Part shown: positions 31,085 through 39,703 of the stretch, one piece after another
How positions within the stretch are numbered: position 1 is the first letter of the stretch
Layout: each line of letters opens with the position of its first letter
Origin: Candidatus Aminicenantes bacterium UBA1061
Lineage (GTDB): Bacteria > Acidobacteriota > Aminicenantia > Aminicenantales > Saccharicenantaceae
Length of the DNA: 64,000 bases
Assembly: GCA_002316315.1 (NCBI GenBank)
Contig: DCDG01000022.1
Location: forward strand, 62,001-126,000
Reading direction: 5' to 3'
The notes under the pieces: model-generated
Database searches by the model: none
What the model was told of the DNA's origin: nothing
Seen by the model: the letters and a program-made list of their open reading frames with translations, nothing else
Position numbers and translations under genes: made by a program

Positions 31085-33772
31085 ATGGAAGAAATCGAAA
31101 CCCTCGACAAGATATTCAAGCCCCAGCGGATTGCTCTGGTTGGAGTCAGCCCAAATCCAAAGAGCGTCAGCGGGAAAATTCTGTCGAACTTAATTACCGG
31201 TGGCTATCGCGGGGTTGTCTATCCGGTTAATCCAGCCGTCGAAGCAGTGATGGGAATTCCCTGTTTCCCAGAAGTGAAAGGCCTGCCCAAGACTCCAGAT
31301 TTAGCCGTGATTGCCGCTCCGGCCACTCAGGTCCCACTGTTAGTTAAAGAATGTGGAGAGGCCGGCATTCTGGGCATCATTATTATTTCTGCCGGTTTTC
31401 GGGAGACCGGTCAAGAGGGCCGAGCTCTGGAAGAAGAAATTCTTGCCCACAAAAAAAACTACCCGGGTATGCGCATTATCGGACCAAATTGCCTTGGGAT
31501 AATTTCTCCTAATTTCCAACTGAATGCCAGTTTTGCCGCCGCCATGCCGCTCAAAGGGCATATTGCCTTTATTTCTCAATCAGGGGCTCTTTGCACTTCC
31601 ATCCTTGACTGGTCGCTGCGGGAAAAAATCGGCTTTTCTCATTTTGTTTCGATCGGCAATGCTATTGATATTGATTTTGGCGATTTGATTGATTACTTTG
31701 GCGAAGACGAAAATACCAGATCTATCCTTCTCTATATTGAATCAATTGCCAATCCGAAAGCTTTTATGTCCGCTTCCAGGGCTTATGCCAGAACAAAACC
31801 GCTGGTGGCCTATAAGGCAGGCCGTTTCCCCCAATCAGCCCGGGCTGCTTCTTCTCATACAGGTGCCTTGGCTTCAGAAGACGCCATATATGATGCAGCC
31901 TTTAAAAGAGCAGGGATAGCCAGGGTGTTTGAAATAGGTGAGATGTTTGATGTGGCCGAACTTATTGGCCGGCAAAAAATCCCCAAGGGTCCCTGGCTGG
32001 CTATTGTCACCAATGCCGGCGGACCGGGCGTGATGGCTTCAGACACCTTAATTGAAGCTGGCGGTGAACTGGCCGAACTAACTACTCAGACTGTCAAGCA
32101 TCTCAATGAGATTTTGCCACCCGCCTGGTCGCATGGTAATCCGGTAGATGTCCTGGGTGATGCCAGATCGAAGACGGTAGCTAAAGCGGTTAAAGCTGTT
32201 CTTGATGACCAGCAGACTGACGCTGTCCTTCTCATCATCACTCCCCAAGCCATGACTAACCCAACAGGCATTGCCAAAGAATTGATACCGGTGGCCTCCG
32301 AGACTCCAAAACCGGTGCTGGCCGCTTTTCTGGGTGGTCCGTCCATGGATCAGGCAGTTAGTTTGCTCAATGAGGCCGGCCTCCCAACTTATGGGACGCC
32401 AGAGCAGGCTGTCAGAGCTTTTATGATCCTGGTCAATTATGCCCGAAATCTGGATAACTTGTATGAAACCCCGCGGGAAATCTCAGTTGAATTCCCGGTC
32501 GACAGAGAAAAAATTCGCCAGGAAATTCTTCCCTTATTAACTCAAGGGTCAGAAATTCTGGATGAGCTAACCTCCAAAAAAATTCTTAAGGCCTACGGAT
32601 TGGAGACAACCTTGCCCCAGCTGGCCCGGACCAAAGAAGAGGCGGTCAAAACAAGCCAGGAAATTGGTTTCCCGGTGGTTTTAAAAATTCACTCTCCTGA
32701 CATTACCCATAAAAGCGATGTGGGCGGGGTAGCTCTTGACCTCGAAGATAGCCACATGGTTGAAACCGCTTTTGAACGCCTCCTGGCCACCGTCAAAGAA
32801 AGAGCGCCAGAGGCGAGGATAGAGGGTGTTGCTGTTCAGAAGATGATCAAAAACCAGCCAGCCGTGGAAATGATTCTGGGTAGCAAAAAAGACGAAACTT
32901 TCGGGGCAGTCATCATGGTTGGTTCAGGCGGAATAGCGGCTGAGGTTCTGGGTGATCGCTCACTGTGTTTTCCGCCTTTAAATGAAAGGCTGGCCAGGCG
33001 GGCCCTGGAAGAACTAAAAACCTGGCCTTTGCTTAAAGGCTACCGTGGCCAACCTCCAGTTAATCTGGAAAAATTAATTGAAACCATTATCAGATTTTCT
33101 TATTTAGTAGCTGATTATCCAGAAATAAAGGAGATTGATATCAACCCGTTGCTGGCGAGCCCGGTGGAAGTTATTGCTCTTGATGCCCGGATAATAGTGG
33201 ATAAGACAGTTCCACCGGAGAAAGCAAAACGTTATCAGCATCTGGTTCTAAGACCTTATCCGGAAGAATTTATCCGCAAAGTCAAAATGAGAGACGGCAC
33301 AGAAATCACGCTGCGACCAATCAGGCCTGAAGATGAACCAGCCTGGATGGAACTTCTGGGAAGTTGCTCGCAGGAAACAATTTATTCTCGTTTCCGCTAT
33401 TTCTTTTTCTGGCAGTCGCACGAAGTGGCCTCAAGATATTGCTATATAGATTATGACCGGGAAATGGCCATTGTGGCTGAGCTGCAGGAAGGAAATAAGC
33501 GCCGCCTGCTGGGGATAGGACGCCTGACCGCTGACCCCAGCCGGTCAGTGGCTGAATATGCTGTGCTTGTTCAGGATGACTGGCAGAACAAAGGACTGGG
33601 AGGATTGCTAACCGACTACTGCACCGAGATCGCCCGGGCCTGGGGTGTAAAAAAAATCATCGCCTACACCACGACTGACAACCCGCGGATGATAGCTGTC
33701 TTTAAAAGGCGCAATTTTGACATCCGCCTTGACCCGGTCTCAAGTCTGGTCGAAATTCAAAAGAATCTTTAG
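31085..33772 (+). CDS. ADP-forming acyl/acetyl-CoA synthetase fused to a GNAT acetyltransferase
   Basis: An 895-residue fusion. Residues 1-460 form the CoA-binding and ligase-CoA (alpha) part (RIALVGVSPNPKSVSGK; RIIGPNCLGIISP), with the phosphorylated histidine His258 in SSHTGALAS. Residues about 480-705 are the ATP-grasp (beta) part (KILKAYGLETTLPQLA; GFPVVLKIHSPDITHKSDVG). Residues about 730-895 are a GNAT domain (ITLRPIRPEDEPAWMELL; VQDDWQNKGLGGLL). The first two parts convert acyl-CoA, ADP and Pi to acid, CoA and ATP. In Pat/PatZ-type protein acetyltransferases the catalytic His is lost; here it is kept, so both activities may exist. Start ATG 31085 has only a weak ribosome binding site. 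Confidence 0.88.
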   Translation: MEEIETLDKIFKPQRIALVGVSPNPKSVSGKILSNLITGGYRGVVYPVNPAVEAVMGIPCFPEVKGLPKTPDLAVIAAPATQVPLLVKECGEAGILGIIIISAGFRETGQEGRALEEEILAHKKNYPGMRIIGPNCLGIISPNFQLNASFAAAMPLKGHIAFISQSGALCTSILDWSLREKIGFSHFVSIGNAIDIDFGDLIDYFGEDENTRSILLYIESIANPKAFMSASRAYARTKPLVAYKAGRFPQSARAASSHTGALASEDAIYDAAFKRAGIARVFEIGEMFDVAELIGRQKIPKGPWLAIVTNAGGPGVMASDTLIEAGGELAELTTQTVKHLNEILPPAWSHGNPVDVLGDARSKTVAKAVKAVLDDQQTDAVLLIITPQAMTNPTGIAKELIPVASETPKPVLAAFLGGPSMDQAVSLLNEAGLPTYGTPEQAVRAFMILVNYARNLDNLYETPREISVEFPVDREKIRQEILPLLTQGSEILDELTSKKILKAYGLETTLPQLARTKEEAVKTSQEIGFPVVLKIHSPDITHKSDVGGVALDLEDSHMVETAFERLLATVKERAPEARIEGVAVQKMIKNQPAVEMILGSKKDETFGAVIMVGSGGIAAEVLGDRSLCFPPLNERLARRALEELKTWPLLKGYRGQPPVNLEKLIETIIRFSYLVADYPEIKEIDINPLLASPVEVIALDARIIVDKTVPPEKAKRYQHLVLRPYPEEFIRKVKMRDGTEITLRPIRPEDEPAWMELLGSCSQETIYSRFRYFFFWQSHEVASRYCYIDYDREMAIVAELQEGNKRRLLGIGRLTADPSRSVAEYAVLVQDDWQNKGLGGLLTDYCTEIARAWGVKKIIAYTTTDNPRMIAVFKRRNFDIRLDPVSSLVEIQKNL

Positions 33773-33902
33773 TTGCCTGATTTTCATTGCCTGAAGATCC
33801 TATCTGTTTATTTTAAAGCAGCGATTTTGCCAGAATTTCCAAACTAAAAAACTTTATCAGAGTTAGACTCGACTCAATTTATTTGTTATAAATAGCTTCA
33901 TT

Positions 33903-35168
33903 ATGAACAGTAAAACAAGCAAGGGAAACCAGCGCCGGCTTTTATCCTTCCTTCTTTTAACTTTTTGCTTCATTTCTTTTCAGGCTTTTGATCTGCCGGC
34001 AGAAGAAAAGGAAAATATTTCTCTGACCTTTAGTGGCTATATCAAAACCGATATTATTTATGATACCAGACAGACAGTTAACCTGAGAGAAGGGCATTTC
34101 TTGCTTTTTCCTCAGGACAGGCTCCTTGATCCGGCCGGGCGTGATCTTAACGCTAAAGATACTTTTCATATTCTGCCGATTCAAACCAGACTGGCTCTAA
34201 AGATCAACGGTCCACAAGCCCTGGGAGCTAAAACTTCAGGTTATATCGAAGCGGAATTTTTCGGCATGTCCGATGCCGATATCAATGGCTTCAGGCTGAG
34301 GCATGCTTATCTTAAATTAAACTGGAAGAAGACAGAACTGCTGGTGGGCCAATTCTGGCACCCGATGTTCATCAGCGACAGCTATCCTGAGGTTGTTTCT
34401 TTTAATACTGGCGCCCCTTTTGAGCCATTTTCGCGAGCACCGCAGATCAGTGTTACCTGGAGGCCAGAGCCGGCCTTGTCTTTTTCTTTAACCGCCCTTT
34501 CGCAGAGAGATTTCGCCTCGACTGGACCGGCTGGAGTAAGTACCTCCTATTTCAGGAATGCCGCCTGTCCTGAACTTGATTTTAAAGCAGCCTATAGCCA
34601 GAAGAATTTCCTGGCCGGGGCTGGAATCAATGTGCTTAAAATTGTGCCGCGACTGGCTACTGAGACCGGTTACCAGGCGAATGAATCTCTGACCTCGCTG
34701 GCTGGCTATGCTTTTGGCCAGCTCAAAACGAAGCCCGTGACCATAAAGGCCGAAGGTGTCTATGGAGGCAATCTTCATCATCTGACCATGCTGGGTGGTT
34801 ATGCTGTCTCCAAAATAGTTGATCCTATAACCGCTCAACGCGATTATTCCCCAATTAATACTGCTTCCGGCTGGATTGATATCCAGACTAACGGAGAAAA
34901 ATGGCAGCTTGGGCTATTCTCAGGCTATAGCCAGAACTCAGGAGCCAGAGGCGATATCGTCGGTCCTGTTTACAGCCGCGGCGAGACTATTGACCACCTT
35001 GTCCGAATTACTCCACGTTTTGTTTTTAATGCGGGGAAGGTTCGATTAGCTCAAGAAATAGAATTGACTTCTGCCGCCTACGGTTCGCTTGACAGCCGTG
35101 GGCGGGTCAACGAACAAAGAACCGTCACCAACCTCCGTTTTCTTTCGGCCGTCTATTATTTCTTCTGA
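33903..35168 (+). CDS. Porin-like outer-membrane beta-barrel protein (DcaP-like)
   Basis: A 421-residue exported protein. A signal peptide lies at about 12-34 (LLSFLLLTFCFISFQAF). The mature part begins LTFSGYIKTDIIYDTR, the first-strand pattern of trimeric DcaP-like porins, and contains FRLRHAYLKLNWKKTELLVGQFW, also typical. It ends in FF, the expected C-terminal aromatic sorting signal. It likely allows diffusion of small anionic or organic solutes across the outer membrane. There is no ribosome binding site upstream of the ATG, and a TATAAAT box lies only ten bases before it (33887-33893), so it may be translated from a leaderless or nearly leaderless message. It converges with the kbl gene. 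Confidence 0.75.
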   Translation: MNSKTSKGNQRRLLSFLLLTFCFISFQAFDLPAEEKENISLTFSGYIKTDIIYDTRQTVNLREGHFLLFPQDRLLDPAGRDLNAKDTFHILPIQTRLALKINGPQALGAKTSGYIEAEFFGMSDADINGFRLRHAYLKLNWKKTELLVGQFWHPMFISDSYPEVVSFNTGAPFEPFSRAPQISVTWRPEPALSFSLTALSQRDFASTGPAGVSTSYFRNAACPELDFKAAYSQKNFLAGAGINVLKIVPRLATETGYQANESLTSLAGYAFGQLKTKPVTIKAEGVYGGNLHHLTMLGGYAVSKIVDPITAQRDYSPINTASGWIDIQTNGEKWQLGLFSGYSQNSGARGDIVGPVYSRGETIDHLVRITPRFVFNAGKVRLAQEIELTSAAYGSLDSRGRVNEQRTVTNLRFLSAVYYFF

Positions 35169-35172
35169 AGTA

Positions 35173-35188
35173 TTTTTGCCGGCAAAAA
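35173..35188. terminator. Palindrome between convergent genes, possible bidirectional terminator
   Basis: TTTTTGCC followed at once by GGCAAAAA, in the 33-base gap between the porin-like gene and kbl. The GC core is short and loopless, so terminator strength is doubtful, but its location and A/T-run symmetry suit a bidirectional transcription end. Confidence 0.35.
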
Positions 35189-35201
35189 AACAAAGAGCTG
35201 G

Positions 35202-36449
35202 CTACAGGCCGTATTTGTCGATGATTTCCTGTTTCGTTTTGTGGAGAATATCAAATTTCTTGCCGACTTTGATGAAAGCCTCCAGAGCTTTGTCCAGGTG
35301 ATGAAGTTCATGAGCGGCAGAGATCTGAGTTCTGATTCTGGCCTGACCCTGAGGAACAACCGGGAAGAAAAAGCCGATGGCATAAATTCCCTCATCATAA
35401 AGAGCAATAGAAAAATCCTGGGCCAGTTTGGCATTATAGAGCATGATGGGGACAATCGGCGTGTCACCTTCCTTCAGAATAAAGCCAGCTTCAGTCAGGC
35501 CCTTCCTCCAGTAATCAGTATTTTTCTCCAGTTTGTCCCGCCGCTCGGTAGTGGCAGAGAGAATCTCCAGGACTCTTAACACACCTGCAATAATCATAGG
35601 AGCAACTGTATTGGAGAAAAGATAAGGCCGGGCTTTCTGACGGCACATCTCGACCAGCTCTTTCCGGCCAGACACGCAGCCACCTGTCGCTCCGCCGAGT
35701 GCTTTGCCAAATGTGGTCGTGATGACATCAACTTTGCCCATCACCCCAAACTTCTCATGTGTCCCACGCCCCGTTTTCCCGATAAAACCAGTGGCATGCG
35801 AGTCATCAACCAGGAGCATAGCATTGTATTTCTCGCAGAGCTCGACCATCCTGTCCAGCTTGGCCGCATCACCATCCATGGAGAACACACCGTCCGTGAC
35901 CACCAGTCTCAACCTCTTGTCCTGGTACATCTGGAGCTTCTGCCCGAGGTGATCCATATCAGAGTGCTTGTAAGTGTCATTCATGGCACTGCACAGCCTG
36001 ATGCCATCAATCAGTGAGGCGTGGACCAATCTATCTGAGATAATTACATCCTCTTTGGTCAGGATAGCTTCAAACACGCCGGCATTAGCATCCATGCAGG
36101 AAGGAAAAAGAATCGTGTCCTCGGTTCTGAGAAATTCAGTTACCTTTTCTTCGAGCTGCCGATGAATATCCTGCGTGCCACAGATAAAGCGCACCGAAGA
36201 CAGGCCAAAGCCCCGTCTGTCGAGCCCTTCATGGGCAGCTTTAATGACCTCTGGATGACTCGACAGCCCCAGATAATTATTGGCGCACATATTGATGACT
36301 TTTTTCAAAGGCGCCCCGGCTGGAAACTCCACTTCAATCTCGGCCGCCTGGGTCGAATGGATAGATCTCTCTTCCTTTAATATACCAGCTGCCTGCAGGG
36401 CCTCGAGCTGATCCTGGTATAGCTTTCTAACCTCGTTAGGATAAGCCAT
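35202..36449 (-). CDS. kbl: Glycine C-acetyltransferase (Kbl-type alpha-oxoamine synthase)
   Basis: A 415-residue PLP enzyme closely resembling E. coli 2-amino-3-ketobutyrate CoA ligase: CANNYLGL, SVRFICGTQDIHRQLE, FSMDGDAAKLD, VDDSHATGFIG, the PLP lysine Lys249 in TTTFGKALGGATGG, and FFFPVVPQGQARIRTQ. It would catalyse glycine plus acetyl-CoA to 2-amino-3-ketobutyrate and CoA, or the reverse step in threonine breakdown. However, no threonine dehydrogenase adjoins it. It is the last gene of an operon with AcpS, an AMP-forming ligase and an acyl carrier protein, so an acyl-ACP may be its real co-substrate. AGGAGG precedes the ATG. Family assignment is secure, substrate less so. Confidence 0.88.
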   Translation of the reverse strand: MAYPNEVRKLYQDQLEALQAAGILKEERSIHSTQAAEIEVEFPAGAPLKKVINMCANNYLGLSSHPEVIKAAHEGLDRRGFGLSSVRFICGTQDIHRQLEEKVTEFLRTEDTILFPSCMDANAGVFEAILTKEDVIISDRLVHASLIDGIRLCSAMNDTYKHSDMDHLGQKLQMYQDKRLRLVVTDGVFSMDGDAAKLDRMVELCEKYNAMLLVDDSHATGFIGKTGRGTHEKFGVMGKVDVITTTFGKALGGATGGCVSGRKELVEMCRQKARPYLFSNTVAPMIIAGVLRVLEILSATTERRDKLEKNTDYWRKGLTEAGFILKEGDTPIVPIMLYNAKLAQDFSIALYDEGIYAIGFFFPVVPQGQARIRTQISAAHELHHLDKALEAFIKVGKKFDILHKTKQEIIDKYGL

Positions 36450-36516
36450 GATTTTTTCCTCCTATTATTAAAAAGTCTGCCGGGCAAAGGCAAGCAACTC
36501 ACCGGGCTGGCCAATC

Positions 36517-36765
36517 TTAACCTTTTACAAATTCTTTGACCAACTCGGCGATTTTATTAACCGAGTCAAATGCCTCAGGCGTAGCTTTTTCATCAGGAAT
36601 TTGAATCTGGTATTTATTCTCCAGAAACCTCTTGAGGGAAACCATCGAGAAGGAATCAACTATACCGCCAGAAATAAGCGGGGTTTCATAGTCAATTGGG
36701 TCGCTATCTGGTTCTAAATATTCATCGGTTACATAATTTTTAATGACTTCCTTGAGTTCGTCCAT
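36517..36765 (-). CDS. Acyl carrier protein
   Basis: An 82-residue acidic acyl/peptidyl carrier protein. Ser38 in the DSFSM motif (GGIVDSFSMVSL) is the predicted 4'-phosphopantetheine attachment site. The sequence differs from typical fatty-acid AcpP (DSLDTVEL) and resembles stand-alone specialised carriers. It lies between an acetyl-CoA-synthetase-like gene and a Kbl-type synthase, and AcpS, the enzyme that would activate it, is encoded at the start of the same operon. AAAGGAG precedes the ATG. Confidence 0.88.
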   Translation of the reverse strand: MDELKEVIKNYVTDEYLEPDSDPIDYETPLISGGIVDSFSMVSLKRFLENKYQIQIPDEKATPEAFDSVNKIAELVKEFVKG

Positions 36766-36822
36766 GTTGTTGCTCCTTTTTTATTTTTGTCTTTTTATTA
36801 GATATTTTCAACCTTATTTTAT

Positions 36823-38526
36823 TTAATCATTTTCCAGCGTCGAGGTATCACCAGCTTCTTCACCCCATTCTTTGGCATGGAGAATCCGGCGCATGATCTT
36901 ACCGCTTCTGGTTTTGGGCAGCGTGTTAACAAACTCGATTTCCTGGGGCATAGCCAAAGGTGAAAGTTTCTTGCGGATATAGTTCATGATATCAAGTTCA
37001 ATATCCTTAGAAGGGCTATGGCCTGGCTTTAAGGTCACAAAGGCTTTAACCACTTCCATATTGATTGGATCAGGCTTACTGACCACGGCCGACTCTGCCA
37101 CGGCCTGATGCTCGAGAAGAGCCGATTCAACTTCAAATGGGCTGACCAGGTGGCCGCCCGTATTGATGATATCGTCATCCCGGCCAACAAACCAGAAATA
37201 GCCGTCGCTGTCAAGACGGGCCCGGTCTCCGGTCAGATACCAGCCATTATGAAATTTATTTTTATAGGCTTCTTCATTTTTCCAGTAGCCTCTCATCATG
37301 GAAGGCCAGCCAGGTTTTATTCCGATTAACCCTATTTTCCCCGGATGAGGATAGGGCTCATAAGTATTTGGATTCAAGATCGTGGCCGTTATGCCTGGAA
37401 AGGCACGTCCCATTGAACCAGGTTTAACCGTCATGCCCGGAAAATTAGTAATCAGGATGCAGCCCGTTTCGGTCTGCCAGTAAGTATCATGAAATGGTTT
37501 CCCAAAGACTCTAATGGACCAGTTAACCGCCTCAGGATTGAGAGGCTCACCCACACTGGCCAGATGACGAAGTAAAGATAGGTTAAATTTTTTAATGATT
37601 TCATCTCCGGCTTTCATCAGTGACCTGATGGCCGTCGGTGCCGAATACCAGACGGTGATTTTATTATTCTCAATAAAGCGATACCAGGCCTCAGCCGAAA
37701 AACCGCTGTCCAGGACACATTGCGTCACCCCCAGGCTGAAGGGAGCAATTATTCCATAGGAAGTTCCCGTTACCCAGCCGGGATCAGCCGTGCACCAGTA
37801 GATATCATCATCTCTGAGATCCAGCACCCATTTAGCCGTCAGATACTGAGAAATCAAGGAATAATGAACATGCTGAACTCCCTTGGGCATCCCCGTTGTC
37901 CCCGAAGTATAGTGAAGGACGGATGGCGATTCAGCATAGGTTGGATAAATATCATAATCCTCGACTCCGCCCAGAGCCTCCATAGAAAAAGCTGTTTCCC
38001 TTTCCTGAAGCGGGCTTCGGCCATCATAGTCGACAATAAAAATATGCTGGAGAGAGGGCAACTTATCTTTGATTTTTCTGACCTTGGCTACATGCTTCTT
38101 TTGAGTAAAGATAGCCGCGGTCTGAGCATTTTCCAGCCTGACAAAAAGTGAATCTTCGCCAAAAGCTGAGAAAAGAGGCTGAGCAATAGCCCCTGTCTTC
38201 AGGATACCCACAAAGCCAATATAAAGCTCTGGTATTCTATCCATAAAGAGGCAGACCCGGTCGCCAGCCTTCAGGCCCGAATCGGTTAGGAAACGGGCAA
38301 AAGTATTGGAATAGCGCCTGAGATCGTTGTAGGTATAGATCTTTTTTTCTGCACTGAAGCCTTCCCAGATAAGGGCTATCTTGTCAGCTTTACCCTGCTG
38401 GCAAACACGGTCGGAGCAGTACCAGCCGATATTAATCGGCTGACCTGGCTGATAGCCGAGTTCCTGCTCGCTTAGCGACCAGGAAAAATTTTTAGTCCGC
38501 TCTTCATAGTTTCCAAAGTTGGACAT
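36823..38526 (-). CDS. AMP-forming acetyl-CoA synthetase-like acyl-activating enzyme
   Basis: A 567-residue adenylating enzyme resembling Bacillus AcsA. It has the P-loop-like YTSGTTGMPKG, the aromatic-rich YWQTETG, WYLTGDRARLD and the C-terminal PKTRSGKIMRR with the catalytic Lys that protein acetylases usually target. It would activate acetate or another short acyl group through acyl-AMP and transfer it to CoA or to the phosphopantetheine of the neighbouring carrier protein. Length is typical of the short AcsA branch. GGAGGG is present upstream. It begins 14 bases after acpS ends. Confidence 0.88.
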   Translation of the reverse strand: MSNFGNYEERTKNFSWSLSEQELGYQPGQPINIGWYCSDRVCQQGKADKIALIWEGFSAEKKIYTYNDLRRYSNTFARFLTDSGLKAGDRVCLFMDRIPELYIGFVGILKTGAIAQPLFSAFGEDSLFVRLENAQTAAIFTQKKHVAKVRKIKDKLPSLQHIFIVDYDGRSPLQERETAFSMEALGGVEDYDIYPTYAESPSVLHYTSGTTGMPKGVQHVHYSLISQYLTAKWVLDLRDDDIYWCTADPGWVTGTSYGIIAPFSLGVTQCVLDSGFSAEAWYRFIENNKITVWYSAPTAIRSLMKAGDEIIKKFNLSLLRHLASVGEPLNPEAVNWSIRVFGKPFHDTYWQTETGCILITNFPGMTVKPGSMGRAFPGITATILNPNTYEPYPHPGKIGLIGIKPGWPSMMRGYWKNEEAYKNKFHNGWYLTGDRARLDSDGYFWFVGRDDDIINTGGHLVSPFEVESALLEHQAVAESAVVSKPDPINMEVVKAFVTLKPGHSPSKDIELDIMNYIRKKLSPLAMPQEIEFVNTLPKTRSGKIMRRILHAKEWGEEAGDTSTLEND

Positions 38527-38540
38527 CTTCCCTCCAGTTT

Positions 38541-38915
38541 TTATTTTTCCAAAATGACCGTAGCTATGGCCAGCGTCCTGAGATGTGATAAGCTGACATA
38601 AAAGTGGCCGATACCTTCGGCCTGACAGAATTCCTTAGCCTGACCATAAACCTCAATAACTGGTTGACCTGATTCCAGATTATGGATTTCTATTTCAGAA
38701 AATTTAACCCCGCGACTCCAGCCGGTGCCGAGAGCTTTCATAAAAGCCTCTTTGGCGGCAAAGCGGGCAGCATAATGCTGGAAAGCAAACTTTTTACTCT
38801 CGCAGTAGCCAATCTCAACGGGGGTATAAAGCTTTTCTTTAAGCCCCGGAGTTCTGGTTAGCTTATCCTCGATTCTCGCCACCTCAATGATGTCTACGCC
38901 TACCCCAAAAATCAA
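38541..38915 (-). CDS. acpS: Holo-[acyl-carrier-protein] synthase
   Basis: A 124-residue phosphopantetheinyl transferase that moves the 4'-phosphopantetheine group of CoA to a carrier-protein serine. The magnesium-binding motif GVGVDIIEVARIE is at the N-terminus and FAAKEAFMKALGTG is the conserved central motif. The start is TTG at 38915, positioned after AGGAGG. It is first in the operon with the ligase, carrier protein and Kbl-type enzyme. It may be the only AcpS in the genome and thus also serve fatty-acid synthesis, or be dedicated to the operon. Confidence 0.92.
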   Translation of the reverse strand: MIFGVGVDIIEVARIEDKLTRTPGLKEKLYTPVEIGYCESKKFAFQHYAARFAAKEAFMKALGTGWSRGVKFSEIEIHNLESGQPVIEVYGQAKEFCQAEGIGHFYVSLSHLRTLAIATVILEK

Positions 38916-38998
38916 TGGCCCTCCTGATTTTCAATCAACCTCTTTGAGCTTCTCCTGCCTCTTTTTCTCTCCTCTTCAGTCCTTCCAGTCAAAAAAAT

Positions 38999-39026
38999 AT
39001 TATAGAAAAAACCGCGGCAAAGTCAA
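38999..39026 (-). promoter_or_regulatory. Promoter of the acpS-acs-acp-kbl operon
   Basis: On the minus strand, TTGACT (39026-39021) and consensus TATAAT (39004-38999) are spaced 16 bases apart. The start would be near 38992, giving a leader of about 77 bases before the TTG at 38915. Confidence 0.68.
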
Positions 39027-39038
39027 AAGGTGCGGCTA

Positions 39039-39605
39039 TCATGCCTGTCCCAGATGATCAAAAAGTATTTTGAACCCAATGAAAACCAAAACCAGGCCTC
39101 CAAACAGCTCTGCTCGGCGCCCCAGAACCTGGCCCAGGGCCGGGCCTAACCGGCTGCCAATGACAGTCAGGGTGAAAGCTGTAAGACCGATAACCAGGCT
39201 GGCCAGCCAGACATTGAGGCCAATGACCGGCAGGCTAAGACCACAAGCCAGCGCATCGAGGCTGGTAGCCACGGACAGGACCAGAAGTGGCCATCCCCGA
39301 GTTAAATCTTTACCGTTATATTTTTTGTCTCGGGACCAAAAAGATTCTAGAGCCATTCTTCCACCGATAAGGACCAGCAAGCCAAAAGCTATCCAGTGAT
39401 CATAGCGGGAAATTAATTTTAGCAGATGCTCGCCAATTAACCAGCCGACAACAGGCATCAGAAACTGGAAAAAACCAAAATAAGAGGCCAGGCGAAAAGC
39501 CTGCCTGGTCTTCAAACCTGAAAGGGAGCAGGATAATCCAACGGTCACGGCGAAAGCATCAACAGCCAGAGCCAGGGCCAGACCGAGTAGAATAATGACT
39601 TTCAT
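39039..39605 (-). CDS. mntP: Manganese efflux pump MntP
   Basis: A 188-residue inner-membrane protein with six predicted helices and the duplicated MntP motif: ALALAVDAFAVTVGLS in the first half and SVATSLDALACGLSLP in the second, each with the key Asp. MntP exports Mn(II). There is no clear ribosome binding site; a TAGAAT box (plus-strand 39615-39620) lies nine bases before the ATG, so the message may be leaderless. No yybP-ykoY-like leader is visible. It is divergent from uvrA. Confidence 0.9.
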   Translation of the reverse strand: MKVIILLGLALALAVDAFAVTVGLSCSLSGLKTRQAFRLASYFGFFQFLMPVVGWLIGEHLLKLISRYDHWIAFGLLVLIGGRMALESFWSRDKKYNGKDLTRGWPLLVLSVATSLDALACGLSLPVIGLNVWLASLVIGLTAFTLTVIGSRLGPALGQVLGRRAELFGGLVLVFIGFKILFDHLGQA

Positions 39606-39665
39606 AATTCTAAGATTCTATCATAGCTTGAGCTAATTTTCTCTCCAGGATTACAGCCAGCAGGC

Positions 39666-39694
39666 TTACCATCTCAGCTTTTTCAGAGTATAAT
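39666..39694 (+). promoter_or_regulatory. Promoter of uvrA, implying a leaderless mRNA
   Basis: A consensus TATAAT at 39689-39694, with TTACCA at 39666-39671 and a 17-base spacer. The ATG of uvrA at 39704 is only nine bases past the -10 box, so transcription would begin within about three bases of the start codon. No ribosome binding site is present in the intervening T-rich sequence. Confidence 0.6.
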
Positions 39695-39703
39695 TTTTTT
39701 TAT

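Noticed and set aside
35202..36449. Serine palmitoyltransferase for sphingolipids
   Set aside because: The operon context suggested it, but the sequence follows E. coli Kbl closely along its length, so I kept glycine C-acetyltransferase as the call and left the lipid idea as a hypothesis.
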